From NCBI GenBank assembly GCA_021234155.1, contig JAJEKV010000005.1, positions 2,604,215-2,668,214 of the forward strand: a DNA stretch of 64,000 nucleotides. The letters run 5' to 3'. Below the pieces are notes generated by a model, which had not been told where the DNA came from, did no database searches, and saw nothing but the letters and a program-made list of their open reading frames with translations. Positions 45,680 through 57,239 of the stretch are shown one piece after another. The stretch comes from Isoetes taiwanensis. Its lineage: Eukaryota > Streptophyta > Lycopodiopsida > Isoetales > Isoetaceae. Each line of letters begins with the position of its first letter. Positions within the stretch are counted from its first letter, which is position 1. The position numbers were made by a program, and so were the translations under genes.

Positions 45680-46640
45680 CGATATTTTTGTTGTTGATTC
45701 TAATGGAAAGGGGAAAAAAGTACCAATTAAAAACCTAATATAGGTAAACCGATATACCCTAGCATACTTTAGGTCCCAAGATGTATGCATCGGTACAAAT
45801 AGGCGAATTGTTTCACACGTCATCATAGGCAAATGATAAAAGGTACCATCAAGGGCCACGAGCAAGTCGCGGGATTAATTTGGCTTTGTGTCATTTTGAC
45901 CTTTTCCATCTTGGCCCCAAAACTTACCAAGGGAGCATGTATCGAGATACTATTTCAAATGAGTATGGTACACATCCTTGCTCTATCTCGGTGAACCAAC
46001 CTGCACATTTTCCTTCCAATAGGCTTTAAGACGCTATGGACCAAAGGTGGGACTAGGTTTGGAAGTTGCGTGTCTCCCATGTGTACCACTTTTGTAGTAA
46101 AGTACTTTTCGCTCTAATGCAAAAGACACTATAGAGTCAAAAATCATGTTTCTTGGAGAATTGGGTACAAAACCATGGACTTGACTCTAAGAGCCTTTGT
46201 CATAAAGTCCTTCTAGACCCATTCCAAATCTTTCCAAGTGGCGAGAGATATTACCAACCCCCATACTTCCACTCCATATAAAAGCATTGGTTCTATTAAA
46301 ACCCTGAACAAGTGTACCTGGATATAGGTATCCTAATATATGGTGGTAGACTCTACTCCAAGGTATTTGTATGGATAAATCACTTGTACATTTTCATCCT
46401 GATAAGTGAAGTGCGCCTTTTTATATGTCTAATACGAGGAGTACATTGGTGTTTGCCAAGTTGACCCGCATTCCAATGTCCCCGACAAAGCACTTATCGC
46501 ATCCGGATGCTTTGCTATATACTTTTTGGGGTGTGAGCTAGCGGGTCCATATCATCTGCATATATCGACTACCTAATGATGTAATCAGTGAGTTGAGGTC
46601 CTCTGCTCAATGTGAGGCAAGCCATTCCTCTAGTTGATAA
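45680..46640 (-). pseudogene. LINE reverse transcriptase remnant, unit 2
   Basis: Same remnant as in unit 1. The YADD box reads on the minus strand at about 46545-46580. Confidence 0.65.
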
Positions 46641-47222
46641 ATATACAATCCAAATACCATATGGGACAGTTGATGCACTGCTTGCATTCATCATGAAACC
46701 AATTGTTTATGGGGAAGGTAAATTTGTGTGATGGTCTCATAGGATATTCTTTAGCATATCCAAAAACCACACCCTCTAGCCCTAAGGGTATGCCCTTCGG
46801 ACATATAAAGAATAAATATATTAGCTAATACTATATGCACTATGTAAGTCAGCGAGGGAATGCGAGGCTGGTGTCGCTGCCAACCACCCCTACGAGGGTG
46901 TAATGCATCGTTCGATGAATTACCGAACGTAATAAATGTTTTGTTTGATTATGTTCAAGGCCCACGATACCGCCACCGAGGGTAGAAGAAGAAGATGAAA
47001 ATGATAGGAGCATTCATTTGTGTATCATTTTGAAACATCCATGTGTGCATCTATGCATTTCGAACATCTGATTCATTCTGTAAATCTGTTCCTATGAAGA
47101 TCGAACAGGATAAAGCTCTTGGGCTGGAGCTGGCAATGACTACAACACTTAAACTATAGCATGGCTACAATGTGCAACTTACTTTTGAGAGAAAAGGATT
47201 GTTTTTCTATAACCCATTCCAT

Positions 47223-47460
47223 TGTTGGGAATTGATATTCTTGTGTTGAGAAGTGGAGTCCCTGTCACGTTTGAGTCTGCCATAAAAGCTTAGGGTTTAG
47301 GTAGACGGTTGATTCCAGAATTAGGGGAAGCTATTATTGGTGTATTCCTGAATCTTAGGAGCTCGGTGTGGTTTCTATTCACGCCTCAAGAGCTATGTAT
47401 AAATCAGTTGATTGAAATAGAGGATTCAACCTTTTTGTGTCTTTCATTCTCTGTTTTCCA
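47223..47460 (+). mobile_element. Copia LTR, unit 2 (238 bp)
   Basis: TG...CA ends (TGTTGGGAATTG to GTTTTCCA), followed by TTA and the primer site. A TATA-like CTATGTATAAATC lies about 60 bp before the end. No matching 3' LTR follows in this unit because the element is truncated. Confidence 0.92.
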
Positions 47461-47463
47461 TTA

Positions 47464-47475
47464 TGGTATCAGAGC
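47464..47475 (+). promoter_or_regulatory. tRNA primer binding site
   Basis: TGGTATCAGAGC complements the 3' end of plant initiator Met-tRNA, the usual primer of copia elements. The same site is at 56997-57008 and 63743-63754. Confidence 0.92.
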
Positions 47476-47705
47476 TGGATTATACTTGAAGCAGACGGAT
47501 TGATCTGGGCTAGGGGAAAGCAGAATGGAGAGGATCGAAAAGCTAGCTCATGGCAACGCCTTCTACTAGTTTATAAAAGTGAGAGGGAAGCTATCAGCAA
47601 AAGGTCTGTGGCAGATAGTGTCTGGGGAGGAACCACGTCCCGTTCTTAAAGCCCAAACACTCACCAGTGCACAGAGGGTTAAAGGAGAATCGCTGGAAAC
47701 TGTGA

Positions 47706-48779
47706 GTGAGTCCGATAAGCAAGCGTTGCTTAATTAAATGGCTTCAGAAGGATTGGGAAGCAAAGAATCCGATGATGAGGTATTTGGATGATACCCTCAT
47801 AGCTCAGGTGGAAGCAGCTGAAACAGCCAAAGATGCCTGGGAAGAACTTGCAAAGATGTATACGAAGAAGCATTTTTCTCAACAGGCAAATTTGTATGCC
47901 ATAATTTTTTCAACCAAATTGAAGGATTGTGGGTCAGCAGAGGAGTTCATCTTCAAGATCAAGGCAGCGTCCCTGCAACTGAGAGGCATGCAAAAGGGCC
48001 TCGATGATGATCTGGTAGCAGGGGCATTATTGCTAGGACTTCCCTCATCCTACAACAATGTTAAGAATCTCATTGGATCTGCTGAGCATATTGAAGTAGA
48101 ATGGGCATGTCAACAAATCCTTATGGAGGAAGCAAACCAGGCAGGTGCAACAGCAGGAGAAAAGCAATCTGGGGTCAAAGAGGGACAAGCACTTGTTGGT
48201 AAGCATGATGGAGTAGAGACACGCAAGTGTTATAATTGCAACAAGATAGGCCACATTGCTCGAGATTGTAGTGAGCTAGACCGAAGGAAGAAGAGACGAA
48301 AAAAAATTGATGGAAATGATTCTAAGAAGATGAAAAAGAAGCAGGCACATGTATATAAGGCTTCTAAGGCAGCTTCTTCAAGTGATACACACTCCACTAG
48401 CACGAGCAGTGACTGCATGGTCTACGTGACTCGAGCATTCATGGCACAGGCAGAATCTGCAGAGAACAAGCAGTCCATGAAATTCATTTTCCAGATGGCA
48501 GTCAAGGTATTGAAAATAGTGATGTTTGTGTTTGTCCACTTTTTTACCAAACTTTGCATTACGGTAAAAGTCACGTTGGATTCAACACCACATTGTGCTC
48601 TCTGGGACACATCCCATCATGGCCTGATTGCAGAGCTTGCAAAAGGGGTTTGGTACCTTGACTCGGGCATAAGCGACTACATGACAGGCAAAAGAGAGTA
48701 CTTTGAAGAGTTTATTTGTCAATTTCTAAGATGGATGATGCCCAATTATTTATCACCTTTGGGGGAGGCAAATGCCTGA
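47706..48779 (+). CDS. Copia gag-protease open frame (unit 2)
   Basis: The longest open frame in the window, 357 codons. It opens inside the gag domain: KWLQKDWEAKN, YLDDTLIAQVEAAETAKDAW, a LEELAKMY-like helix, FKIKAASLQLRGMQKGLDDD and LLLGLPSSYNNV, as in UBN2-type copia gag. The zinc knuckle CYNCNKIGHIARDC follows at about residue 178, a lysine-rich stretch at 195-212, and then the protease motif WYLDSGISDYMTGKREYF. In most copia elements a further 40 residues complete the protease. Here the frame slips and closes at PLGEANA. The true gag start lies upstream (about 47520-47700) in a shifted frame. Confidence 0.85.
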   Translation: MSPISKRCLIKWLQKDWEAKNPMMRYLDDTLIAQVEAAETAKDAWEELAKMYTKKHFSQQANLYAIIFSTKLKDCGSAEEFIFKIKAASLQLRGMQKGLDDDLVAGALLLGLPSSYNNVKNLIGSAEHIEVEWACQQILMEEANQAGATAGEKQSGVKEGQALVGKHDGVETRKCYNCNKIGHIARDCSELDRRKKRRKKIDGNDSKKMKKKQAHVYKASKAASSSDTHSTSTSSDCMVYVTRAFMAQAESAENKQSMKFIFQMAVKVLKIVMFVFVHFFTKLCITVKVTLDSTPHCALWDTSHHGLIAELAKGVWYLDSGISDYMTGKREYFEEFICQFLRWMMPNYLSPLGEANA

Positions 48780-48879
48780 TAAAGAATGCAGACAATGCAG
48801 TACTTGGTAGGGGTGACGAGAAGAAAACCTACACAAGCTAAGTTGGTGCAAAAACAAGTATACAGCCCTGACTGCCAGC

Positions 48880-49486
48880 ACCAATGACACCAATCAGATT
48901 TGGCATGAGAGGCTCATGCATGTAAATTTCCCGTTGCTTAAGAAGATGCGGGCAGGGAGCTTTGTTATGGATATGCCAAAGTTCAAGGTGCCTCAAGGAA
49001 TCTATGAGGGATGTTCCCGTGGCAAGCTGAGTCGTAAGCCATACAAGAAAATGAAGAGTAACAGAGCTACTAAACCTCTCGATCTTGTGCATATGGATGT
49101 ATGGGACCCAAACTTACGTTAGATCCATAGGTGGCTCATAATATTTCCTGGCTGGTCATCCATGATTTCACCCGAAAAAATTGGGTGTTCTTTATGGCAA
49201 TCAAGTCCGATGCATTTGCATATTTCCAGCGAAAGGGCAAAATGTTGCGAAAACTTTCATTGAACTAAAGGTTAAAACTATCCGCATCGATCAAGGTGGC
49301 AAGTTCATCGGTTGAGAGTTTGATGCATATCCGCAGACCGGATATGCCATGAAACATCTCAGCTCATGAACATCAACAAAATGGAGTTGTAGAGCGGAAG
49401 AACCTGCTGCTCGAATGTGCTCGATCTTTCCTGTCCGTCCAAAGGCTTACATTACGTGGTTCAAGCGTATCAATATAAGTGACTCA
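48880..49486 (+). pseudogene. Copia integrase fragment, unit 2
   Basis: The integrase zinc finger and the first catalytic segment (LVHMDVWDP) are readable to 49110. After that almost every CAG/CTG word differs from the other copies, so the frame is lost. The fragment ends at the same point as unit 1. Confidence 0.8.
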
Positions 49487-49907
49487 TATGCAGTCCGGTG
49501 GTAACCGCCTTTGGAACATTCCCCTGTGCCACCCGATGACACTTCCAAGACCAGTCCCCAAATCCCAAGGCCCATCAGCACGACTTGCCCTTGGAACGTA
49601 ATGTAAAGAATGCCAAATTTTGCTTGAAATAGAACAAGGATTTCATGGACCTAAAAATGTCATGAATGTATCTAATGCTTAATAAATCATGGATGATTTC
49701 TTCCTAGGATATCATTGACCTATATGTATGTTTAATAATGCTTGAAATGAGATTGCAACTGCAGAAAAGACAATTGTAAGTTTTTATAATGAACAAGATA
49801 AATAATTTGATCTCTCATTTCTATGCTAACAAAACATGTATTTCCATTCTTTGCTTTATTACACTTGTCCTTATCCTTCAGTCCCATCAATCCGAGACAT
49901 CTGGACG

Positions 49908-50980
49908 CCATTCTAGAATGGGCGAGGCATGTCTTGCATGCATGCATGCATGCATGCATGTGGCGATGCCCTTTACTCGGGTTGGGAGTTCAGCTATTTT
50001 AGGCGCGGCTTCTGCATCAATGTCTCATCCACGCTTCCCTCTCTCTCTCAGCATCTTTATTCTCTTTTCTTTGAATCCAGGCAAGGGAGGGGCTTCTCCC
50101 TGCTTGGTTTGGCCAATTTGGCGTTTCTTTCATGTTGTGGCATGTCCTTTCTTGGCCTTGGCTCTTCTTTAGCCTTCATCCTGTGACCTTCGTCCTCGAT
50201 CTCAGTTTTGTTAAGGAAGTCCTTTGGTATTCGAGCGGTTTGTTGGTTTCCCGCGAGCCCCATTCTAGAATCCCATCGATCCGAGACATCGGATCGCCAT
50301 TCTAGAATGGGCCGAGCATGCATGTCTTGCATGCATGCATGTCTTGCATGCATGCATGCATGCATGCATCGCGGCATGCCCTTTACTCGGTTGGGAGTTC
50401 GCTATTTTAGGCGGGTTCGCATCAACGCCTCATCGGCACTTCCTCTTCTTTCAAAGACCTTATTATTCTTTTCTTTCAACCCACCCTCCCCTTCTTTGTT
50501 TATTGTATTTGTCGCTTGCACGCCGTGACCAGCCCCTCTATTTGAAGAGGTTTTTGTTTTATTGTCGGCGACACGCTGTGATCCGGCCCCACACTTTGGG
50601 AGGTTTGTTTTGTCACGTTTTTTGTGCCGTGCAGGTTGGCGGCATCCGTTTCCATTCGTGGGTTTTGGGAGCGATTTTTCTTCTTATGTTTGTCCAAGCC
50701 CTTGCCGGGGGCTTATCACTAGGGTTTTTCCTCGAAAACCCGAAAGGGCTGGGTTTTTTAATCCCTATGATAAGCTTTTGCGGTACACCAAACAAACATC
50801 TATTAGAATTGTATTTTATGGGGTCCAAATTATATAATTGGATATTCCTTTATTTTTCTCAAGGCGGGGCATGTAAAAGGCTACCCAATATCCACCATTG
50901 TAGAAAAATCTATTGAGATGAATGAGAAGCCTAGTCTAGGCGGTTTTGTTAGTTTCATGCGAGCCCCATTCTAGAATACT
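49908..50980. repeat. TIR-bounded CATG-rich segments, unit 3
   Basis: Counterpart of the pairs in units 1 and 2, with many small differences at CTG and CAG words. Confidence 0.6.
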
Positions 50981-52719
50981 TCTTCCTTTGTCGAACACCA
51001 AAGATTTCTTCAAAGCCAATTAGATAAAGTCATGGTATCAAGTACTCTATTGTCTAGAAGTAGCAATTTGAATTGATTGTCAAAACATGACTTTGAACTA
51101 TGATTTAAGCCACTTCACCATCCCGGCCATGGAGAACAACCTCGTGATAAAAGACCTTATTTCAAGTTGTAAATAAGGTGAAAAATGACCTCCTTCATTT
51201 TTCAAACATGTGCACCTTCAATCAATAGGCTTATCTTTGCATTTTGCTTTTCCATAGGCATGTCCAAAGAAATGGGCTTATAATATTCTCAAGCATCAAT
51301 GATCACGCCCCTACTATAATATCCTAATATCCTGGCAGCCTTCCATCTTTCTTGGAAGGAAACAATAATTATATGGAAGATTTGTCAACTTAAAACATTG
51401 TTTATACGTGCCAAAAGAACTTCCCTTTAGACATAGTTATCAGTGACATCGTTTGCAATTGCAATTGACATCGCACTGTAGATAAAATATGAGATATTGA
51501 AAACTCAAACTGAGTGGGAAGAGATGACGCCTCTGTTGCTGCAAATCTATGGACATGGAAAATTTAGAGTATGATCAAAGTGCGCAGAATGCCGTGGGTA
51601 CAACCATCTGTTGATATGAGCTTGGAATGGGCACCCTCAAGACTAAACATGCACAACAAATCGCATGTCGCCAAATCTTGATGACATTATTACAGATTAG
51701 GAACTTGATAGAGCATCACCAAATACATGCATTTGCTTATAAGCAAGCAAAGAAATCAACATTCATCTTCATGCTCAAGCAAGCAACTCAAAATCGGGAG
51801 ATGCAAAATCAGATATTACCATGCAAGGTGAAGTTAGATTTCTATTGCTCATACAAAGATTAAATGCATAAGTTTAGAAATAGCAAAAAACTGAAAAAAT
51901 AATGCCTTTGGAGGCTCGTGGGAGGAGTACTCTCATCTTTAATCTATTTGAGCAGCACCGCATGGGCAAAAAAAAGTAATCGCATTACGACTTTGCATGG
52001 ACAAAAAAGCAGATTCTAGCTTATTATGAAGATCAATAATCCTTTGCAGTAGCCAGGTAGCATCAACAAGAATAGAAGCTCCATCCACAAAATCGCATCC
52101 CCATATCATCAAAAATTCTGTCAGAAGGATATAACATTCATGCAGCTGAAAAAATCAACACAAATCCTACAGTGTGAAAAATCACTAAAAATCCTATAAA
52201 AAAACATCTTTTTGGACTTAAGATCTCAACTTGGTAACCTTGGGCACAACAGAAGGAAGCGCATACAGACAGTCAATTAGTTTTCTTCTTCTCCGCCACC
52301 CGGCCATGAGATTCTTTGCCAGAAGGCCCTTCCTAACCTTACCTCTTCCTTGATCCCCTCGACTATTATTTCTCCTTTTTTTTAGAGAAAATCGTATGGA
52401 TTCATAGTTATCTATATGAGCTAAACTTTCCAAGTTTTCACTCTTTTACTTTCTAGTATTTGGCTAAAGAGCAAGGTTGGTGCAAAGCGCCGTAAACGTT
52501 AAACTAAAATTATTATTTTTTCTCCAATTTTTTCCATTTACTTTAGCCAACATTTTTTGAAAATGTGCTAAAAGATCGCCAGATAGCTAAGTTTAACTCT
52601 TAAATTATTCCATTTCGAGGACCTCTAGGGTAAAGGATGATAAAGCCATTATGTAGGCGTCTGCAAGGTGTCTCTAATAGTATTATTGTTATCTTAATAT
52701 TAAATATTATATGTACTTG
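50981..52719. other. Non-coding part of array unit 3
   Basis: Nearly identical to 43921-45679. No gene. Confidence 0.5.
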
Positions 52720-53690
52720 ATTTTTATTTCGATATTTTTGTTGTTGATTCTAATGGAAAGGGGAAAAAAAGTACCAATTCTGAAACCTAATATAGGTAAA
52801 CTGATATACCCTAGCATACTTTCGTCCAAGATGTATGCATCGGTACAAATAGACGCAATTGTTTCACACGTCATCATAGGCAAATGATAAAAGGTACCAC
52901 TGCGGGCCACGAGCAAGTGCGGGATTAATTTGGCTTTGTGTCATTTTGACCTTTTCCATACTGGCGTCCCAAAACTTACCAAGGGAGCATGTATCGAGAT
53001 ACTATTTCAAATGAGTATGGTACACATCCTTGCTCTATCTGGTGAACCAACCTGCACATTTTCCTTCCAATAGGCTTTAAGACGCTATGGACCAGTGTGG
53101 ACTAGGTTTGGAAGTTGCGTGTCTCCCATGTGTACCACTCTTGTAGTAAAGTACTTTTCGCTCTAATGCAGTACACTATAGAGTAAAAAATCATGTTTCT
53201 TGGCGGAGAATTGGGTACAAAACCATGGACTTGACTCTAAGAGCCTTTGTCATAAAGTCCTTCTAGACCCATTCCAAATCTTTCCAAGTGGCGAGAGATA
53301 TTACCAACCCCCATACTTCCACTCCATATAAAAGCATTGGTTCTATTAAAACCCTGAACAAGTGTACCTGGATATAGGTATCCTAATATATGGTGGTAGA
53401 CTCTACCCCAAGGTATTTGTATGGATAAATCACTTGTACATTTTCATCCTGATAAGTGAAGTGCGCCTTTTTATATGTCTAATACGAGGAGTACATTGGT
53501 GTTCGCCAAGTTGACCCGCATTCCAATGTCCTGACAGAAAGCACTTACTGCATCCAGATGCTGCTATATACTTTTTGGGGTGTGAGCTAGCGGGTCCATA
53601 TCATTTGCATATATCGACTACCTAATGATGTAATCAGTGAGCTGAGGTCCTCTGCTCCATGTGAGGCAAGCCATTCCTCTAGTTGATAAA
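52720..53690 (-). pseudogene. LINE reverse transcriptase remnant, unit 3
   Basis: As in units 1 and 2, except that the catalytic box reads YAND because of one substitution near 53608. Confidence 0.62.
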
Positions 53691-54000
53691 TATACAATCC
53701 AAATACCATATGGGACAGTTGATGCACTGCTTGCATTCATCATGAAACCAATTGTTTATGGGGAAGGTAAATTTGTGGGATGGTCTCATAGGATATTCTT
53801 TAGCATATCCAAAAACCACACCCTCTAGCCCTAAGGGTATGCCCTTCGGACATATCTCTAATATATAATTGTAATATGGAGGATTAAGGGGCAGCTTAGG
53901 GGCACGTGATATTAATTATTTTTTTTCTTAGAGTTGGACAGGTGTAAGCTAAGGGAGTGAACGTTTGGGAATTTGCCAGCTGGGAGTAATCGCATCTCCG

Positions 54001-54100
54001 GAAACTTCTAGAAGGATGAGTCTGAAGCCTGGTGCAGGTTCCGGAAGGGCCTGAGGCTGTTGTTCGAGAAGCCTCTGGAACGCCCAGCATAGTATAAAAG
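54001..54100 (+). promoter_or_regulatory. Heat-shock promoter (HSE cluster plus TATA)
   Basis: Heat-shock element 1: GAAACTTCTAGAAGG (54001-54015), three perfect alternating GAA/TTC modules. Element 2: TTCCGGAA (54039-54046). Element 3: TTCGAGAAGCCTCTGGAA (54063-54080), four modules with one mismatch. A TATAAAA box follows at 54093-54099, 12 bp after the last module, as in plant HSP genes. Transcription would start near 54125. These sites bind trimeric heat-shock factors. No HSP coding region follows. The first ATG (54163) opens only 12 codons. Confidence 0.85.
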
Positions 54101-54466
54101 GGCGAGAGCAGAGAACTTGGACCGAAAGCCAAGATCGTGCTGGCTTGATCAGCGCTTGAACAATGGTTTTGCTGCTTCCACTGTTCTCTGCATCGTGGTA
54201 GTGTTGCATAGGTAGCATGGCAAATCAGTACTCAATAGCGTATTAGAGAAATTTGAGGCCTACCTAGATTTCAAATCAATTATGGAATGAGTAAGTCTGT
54301 GCTGCCGTTTAGTTCTGGATCAGCGCTTAATTTCACCGGCTTCTATTTTCTCTGCTCCTTCTCTGGGTTTTTTTTTTCTGATTTCTAGTTAGACATCCTC
54401 TTCTACACGGCGCCCGTCAGGCCGCATTCCAATACCATACTAACCTTTTTCAAATAAATCCCTTTG

Positions 54467-54960
54467 TCAATTAAGACTAACTGCTTTCAGACAGATAACA
54501 TGACTGGCTATGCATTTCTTTGTATCTCTTAAACAGGATGATAGACAAGATATAATGATCACACTCTTTCCGGAACAAGAATACAACAACAAAATTAGAG
54601 AAGATGAAACTTTAGATACCGTAACCAAGAAATAAGACATGCCTGCAACCAAAACATTATTTTCCTTGCTTGATCCCAAACCTCTAGAAACTGCCTCCTT
54701 CCATTTTATATCTGTAGCAGTTACTGAAACTGGAGGTGTGCTAGCCAACAACGCTTGTGCAGCAGCTAAAGCTGCTGAAGCCCTTTGTATAACTTGCATT
54801 TGTTTTGCATGATCACGTTCCCTATTTGGCACCTGCAAGATCCGACTAAATTCTTCTTCCTTTTTTTAAGGGATGTTTATCAATTGATGCCCTTTCCCCT
54901 TCTGCCGATTTTTGCAATTGTTCCTCCTCCTGCCGTTCCTTGGCTCTTTCCTACATCTGA
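54467..54960 (-). pseudogene. Captured host exons, charged coiled-coil protein
   Basis: Minus strand. A first exon (about 54940-54840) reads ERAKERQEEEQLQKSAEGER, following an acceptor-like TTCAG. A second (54838-54620) reads ERDHAKQMQVIQRASAALAAAQ, ALLASTPPVSVTATDIKWK and GLGSSKENNVLVAG, and then meets a donor-like GGTATCTAAAG. The alternating charged and alanine-rich helices are typical of RNA-processing or cytoskeletal coiled coils. I cannot name the gene. It runs opposite to the heat-shock promoter. Confidence 0.45.
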
Positions 54961-54997
54961 AGGTAAGACTTCCCACCTCCTGATTCATGATACTTAG

Positions 54998-55963
54998 CAT
55001 GCACGGTACAACCGAAATAGGTTACCTCAATTTTGCGCTGGCATCCAGAAGGTTGGCTTCTTTTTTGTAACTCAGAAACTGATCCCAGAGGAGAACATAA
55101 TGAAGGAGCTTGGGGTCCTCTTTTTATATCCTGTGATTTTGGGGTTGAGAAGGAATGATCTGAGAAGACACTGTCATTTAAGTTGGAAACAAAATTGATT
55201 TTCTAGGGTCTGTAAACGTAGTAAGACAATGTTATTTAACTTTGAAAACAAAATTGATTTTCTAGAGTCTCCTGTAAATGTAGTAAAACGTGCACAAAGC
55301 TTATCATGTTTGAACCCAACCATATTGTCACGGTAGGCTCTGTAAATATATGACTATTTAAAATCTTCTGGTGAAGGGCCCCCAGAATAAGTACCTAAGG
55401 CACTATGCCATGTTGAGTGACTCTTTTTGCAGAATCTGAGTTTCTTCATAAAGTATGCCGCAAGTGAAATATTGTGAAGCAAAAGCGTAGGCCTACTCGG
55501 TCAGTGTTGCTTTGTTATTTTGTTCTCCCCCCCTCTGTGCTAATTTTGTGGACAGCCGTGCTTTTTCGTTAGCATAAGTAGAATGGACATGCATCCCAAA
55601 TACTTGAATTGCATAATTTTGTTTCTTTAGAGAACAAGTATGACCAACTTAATTGGCATTTATTTATGTTGAATTTGAATTTGAATTGTTTGTTACCAGG
55701 CAACCATTGTGTAAGGATCCGCCAAGAAAGAATAGTGTTGCCGTAGGATGATAGCAAAGAAGATAAAGAAAAGAACTGTTGGGGATGGGCAAACTAGTGA
55801 TGATAGTAGCTTAATTGGAGGTCGTGCCGGCGGAGAATGGTCACAAATGTAATGAACACGATGGTGATAATGCAACATTACCGGATACATTGTTCAAGCA
55901 AAATTGACAAATTTAACCGAGAGGCTTGGGTATTAATCTTCAACGAACAAGTCGAAAGCGGAT
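54998..55963. other. Non-coding part of the Helitron
   Basis: Contains a near-exact direct repeat around AAACAAAATTGATTTTCTAG (about 55187-55205 and 55246-55265). Otherwise no gene is recognised. Confidence 0.45.
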
Positions 55964-56218
55964 ATGCGGTCATATCTGGCCGATGACATGTCCATGATCC
56001 GAACCACAGACCAAGCGACATACGAAAAAGAGATTCAGCAACCACTATGGGCTCCTCGAATATTCCATCTGCTCGTCATCCAAATTGAGTACATGAACAA
56101 ACAGAGACAAAAGATCGCAGTTCAAGAAATCAATCCCATCGATTGGTCAACAAAATGCAAGACTTTATTAGACTTATCGATCTCCCATAAATATGTACCC
56201 CATTCCAATTTCCTTTGA
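55964..56218 (+). other. Unidentified open frame in the Helitron
   Basis: 84 codons with a natural composition (for example IFHLLVIQIEYMNKQRQKIA, INPIDWSTKCKTLLDLS). Not recognised. Possibly a captured exon or part of a former element protein. Confidence 0.3.
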
Positions 56219-56755
56219 TACTATAATTATTTTAGAACCAAAATCATTCCACTTGCATTCATTTAAATTTCTTAATTCCTGAGATATTATCGAACCAAAC
56301 CTGACTGCGGCGGCGAATGCCGCCGCAACAAATTCTTGTAAAGAATAAATATATTAGCTACTACTATATGCACTATGTAAGTCAGCGAGGGAATGCGAGG
56401 CTGGTGTCGCTGCCAACCACCCCTACGAGGGTGTAATGCATCGTTCGATGAATTACCGAACGTAATAAATGTTTTGTTTGATTATGTTCAAGGCCCACGT
56501 ACCTGCCACCAGAGGTAGAAGAAGAAGATGAAAATGACAGGAGCATTCATTTGTGTATCATTTTGAAACATCCATGTGTGCATCTATGCATTTTGAACAT
56601 CTGATTCATTCTGTAAATCTGTTCCTATGAAGATCGAACAGGATAAAGCTCTTGGGCTGGAGCTGGCAATGACTACAACACTTAAACTATAGCATGGCTA
56701 CAATGTGCAACTTACTTTTGAGAGAAAAGGATTGTTTTTCTATAACCCATTCCAT

Positions 56756-56993
56756 TGTTGGGAATTGATATTCTTGTGTTGAGAAGTGGAGTCCCTGTCA
56801 CGTTTGAGTCTGCCATAAAAGCTTAGCGTTTAGGTAGACGGTTGATTCCAGAATTAGGGGAAGCTATTATTGGTGTATTCCTGAATCTCAGGAGCTCGGT
56901 GTGGTTTCTATTCATGCCTCAAGAGCTATGTATAAATCAGTTGATTGAAATAGAGGATTCAACCTTTTTGTGTCTTTCATTCTCTGTTTTCCA
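56756..56993 (+). mobile_element. 5' LTR of the complete copia element (238 bp)
   Basis: TG...CA ends. Only a few differences from the unit 2 LTR. Followed by TTA and TGGTATCAGAGC. Confidence 0.93.
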
Positions 56994-57239
56994 TTATGGT
57001 ATCAGAGCTGGATTATACTTGAAGCAGACGGATTGATCTGGGCTAGGGGAAAGCAGAATGGAGAGGATCGAAAAGCTAGCTCATGGCAACGCCTTCTACT
57101 AGTTTATAAAAGTGAGAGGGAAGCTATCAGCAAAAGGTCTGTGGCAGATAGTGTCTGGGGAGGAACCACGTCCCGTTCTTAAAGCCCAAACACTCACCAG
57201 TGCACAGAGGGTTAAAGGAGAATCGCTGGAAACTGTGAG

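Larger units (their letters stand above)
42417..49494 (+). repeat. Array unit 2 (7,078 bp, uninterrupted)
   Basis: Head-to-tail copy of unit 1 with neither large insertion. Long stretches are identical to units 1 and 3. This unit has the longest open copia frame (47706-48779). Its last 400 bp differ from units 1 and 3 mainly at CAG and CTG words. Confidence 0.9.
53855..56338. mobile_element. Non-autonomous Helitron (2,484 bp) with captured sequences
   Basis: Units 1 and 2 read GGACATA/TAAAGAAT. In unit 3 this A/T dinucleotide is split exactly, with no target duplication. The insert begins TCTCTAATATATAA, the usual 5' TC start. It ends with a 9-bp GC hairpin (TGCGGCGGC, loop GAAT, GCCGCCGCA, 56306-56327) followed by 11 bases to the terminal CTTG. 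A/T target, TC start and a subterminal 3' hairpin are Helitron hallmarks. The terminal CTTG deviates from the usual CTRR. No Rep/helicase is encoded. It carries a heat-shock promoter and exons of at least one host gene. Confidence 0.85.

Noticed and set aside
47464-47475. tRNA gene suggested by TGGTATCAGAGC
   Set aside because: This is the primer binding site complementary to a tRNA end. No cloverleaf or A/B boxes are present.
54163-54201. Twelve-codon peptide after the heat-shock promoter
   Set aside because: Too short and without context. More likely part of an untranslated leader cut off from its gene.
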